From an uncultured Fibrobacter sp. (GTDB lineage Bacteria; Fibrobacterota; Fibrobacteria; Fibrobacterales; Fibrobacteraceae), in assembly GCA_946414075.1 (NCBI GenBank), contig CAMKNA010000013.1, positions 1 to 51,180 of the forward strand: DNA of 51,180 nt. The letters are read 5' to 3'. Positions 51,101-51,180 of this stretch are shown piece by piece. The notes under the pieces are model-generated. The model had not been told where the DNA came from, ran no database searches, and saw only the letters and a list, made by a program, of their open reading frames with translations. A program made the position numbers and the translations under genes. The first letter of the stretch is position 1. Each line of letters begins with the position of its first letter.

Positions 51101-51180
51101 TTAATCCTTCAAGTATTCATCGACATCCATGCCAAAAGAGAGGCCCATGGAGGTCAACACCTCGTTAAGTTCCACCAAGG
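51101..51180 (-). CDS. rpoA: RNA polymerase alpha subunit, C-terminal end (partial)
   Basis: The minus strand reads LVELNEVLTSMGLSFGMDVDEYLKD and stops. This matches the last helix of the alpha C-terminal domain (L.E.K..L...GLSLGM). The rpoA-rplQ order is standard. The gene continues beyond the window. Confidence 0.9.
   Translation of the reverse strand, partial: LVELNEVLTSMGLSFGMDVDEYLKD

Overview
This window looks like a chromosomal segment of a rumen/gut Fibrobacter-like bacterium (Fibrobacteres, FCB group). Evidence: several secreted or lipoprotein cellulases (three GH5, one GH8), C-terminal T9SS-type sorting domains, many large outer-membrane beta-barrels and Ser-rich lipoproteins, AT-rich TATATT-like -10 elements, and a standard tig-clpP-clpX-lon block. 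No ribosomal RNA or CRISPR array was seen. Identification rests on family recognition by eye, not on a database search.

Layout. 0-3 kb: the end of an unknown gene, a membrane-anchored metallophosphoesterase and a three-part HipBST toxin-antitoxin locus. 3-6.5 kb: a thioredoxin-fold protein with an extra C-terminal domain, convergent with an unusual fusion of a complete Gfo/Idh/MocA dehydrogenase to a complete TolB-like propeller, then a small outer-membrane protein. 6.6-13.3 kb: an AT-rich accessory region with lipoproteins, orphan membrane proteins and a DUF3791-DUF3990-DUF3791 cassette. Two 137-bp direct repeats, each carrying the same decayed antitoxin tail, bracket the cassette and a lipoprotein gene. 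13.2-16.1 kb: a 199-bp direct repeat copying the 3' end of ahcY, then ahcY and rsmA diverging from a promoter region with TATGCATA palindromes.

16.1-33.7 kb is a surface polysaccharide-degradation region. It holds GH5-CBM-T9SS, a GH8 lipoprotein and a T9SS-secreted beta-sandwich protein, then a compact six-gene operon (29879 down to 20690) encoding a CBM11-like secreted protein, three large outer-membrane barrels (at least two clearly paralogous), a lipoprotein and a GH18-like protein lacking the catalytic glutamate. A GH5 lipoprotein and a second GH5 with tandem Ig/cadherin-like repeats follow. The operon is the best candidate here for an undescribed system: an envelope complex for glycan capture, by inference.

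33.8-44.3 kb is mostly core: an LTA-synthase-like sulfatase, IorA/IorB (IorA lacks its usual ferredoxin tail), a coiled-coil membrane protein, lon, clpX, clpP, tig and tRNA-Leu(TAG). 44.4-50.5 kb is an exopolysaccharide export/assembly operon (Wza-, Wzz-, Wzy-like, GT4, Wzx-like). The window ends in rplQ and the 3' end of rpoA.

A recurring regulatory theme: at least six genes have a TATNNT/TAAATT hexamer ending 6-7 nt before the ATG and no Shine-Dalgarno, the geometry expected of leaderless mRNAs. Other genes have clear GGAG/GAGG sites.
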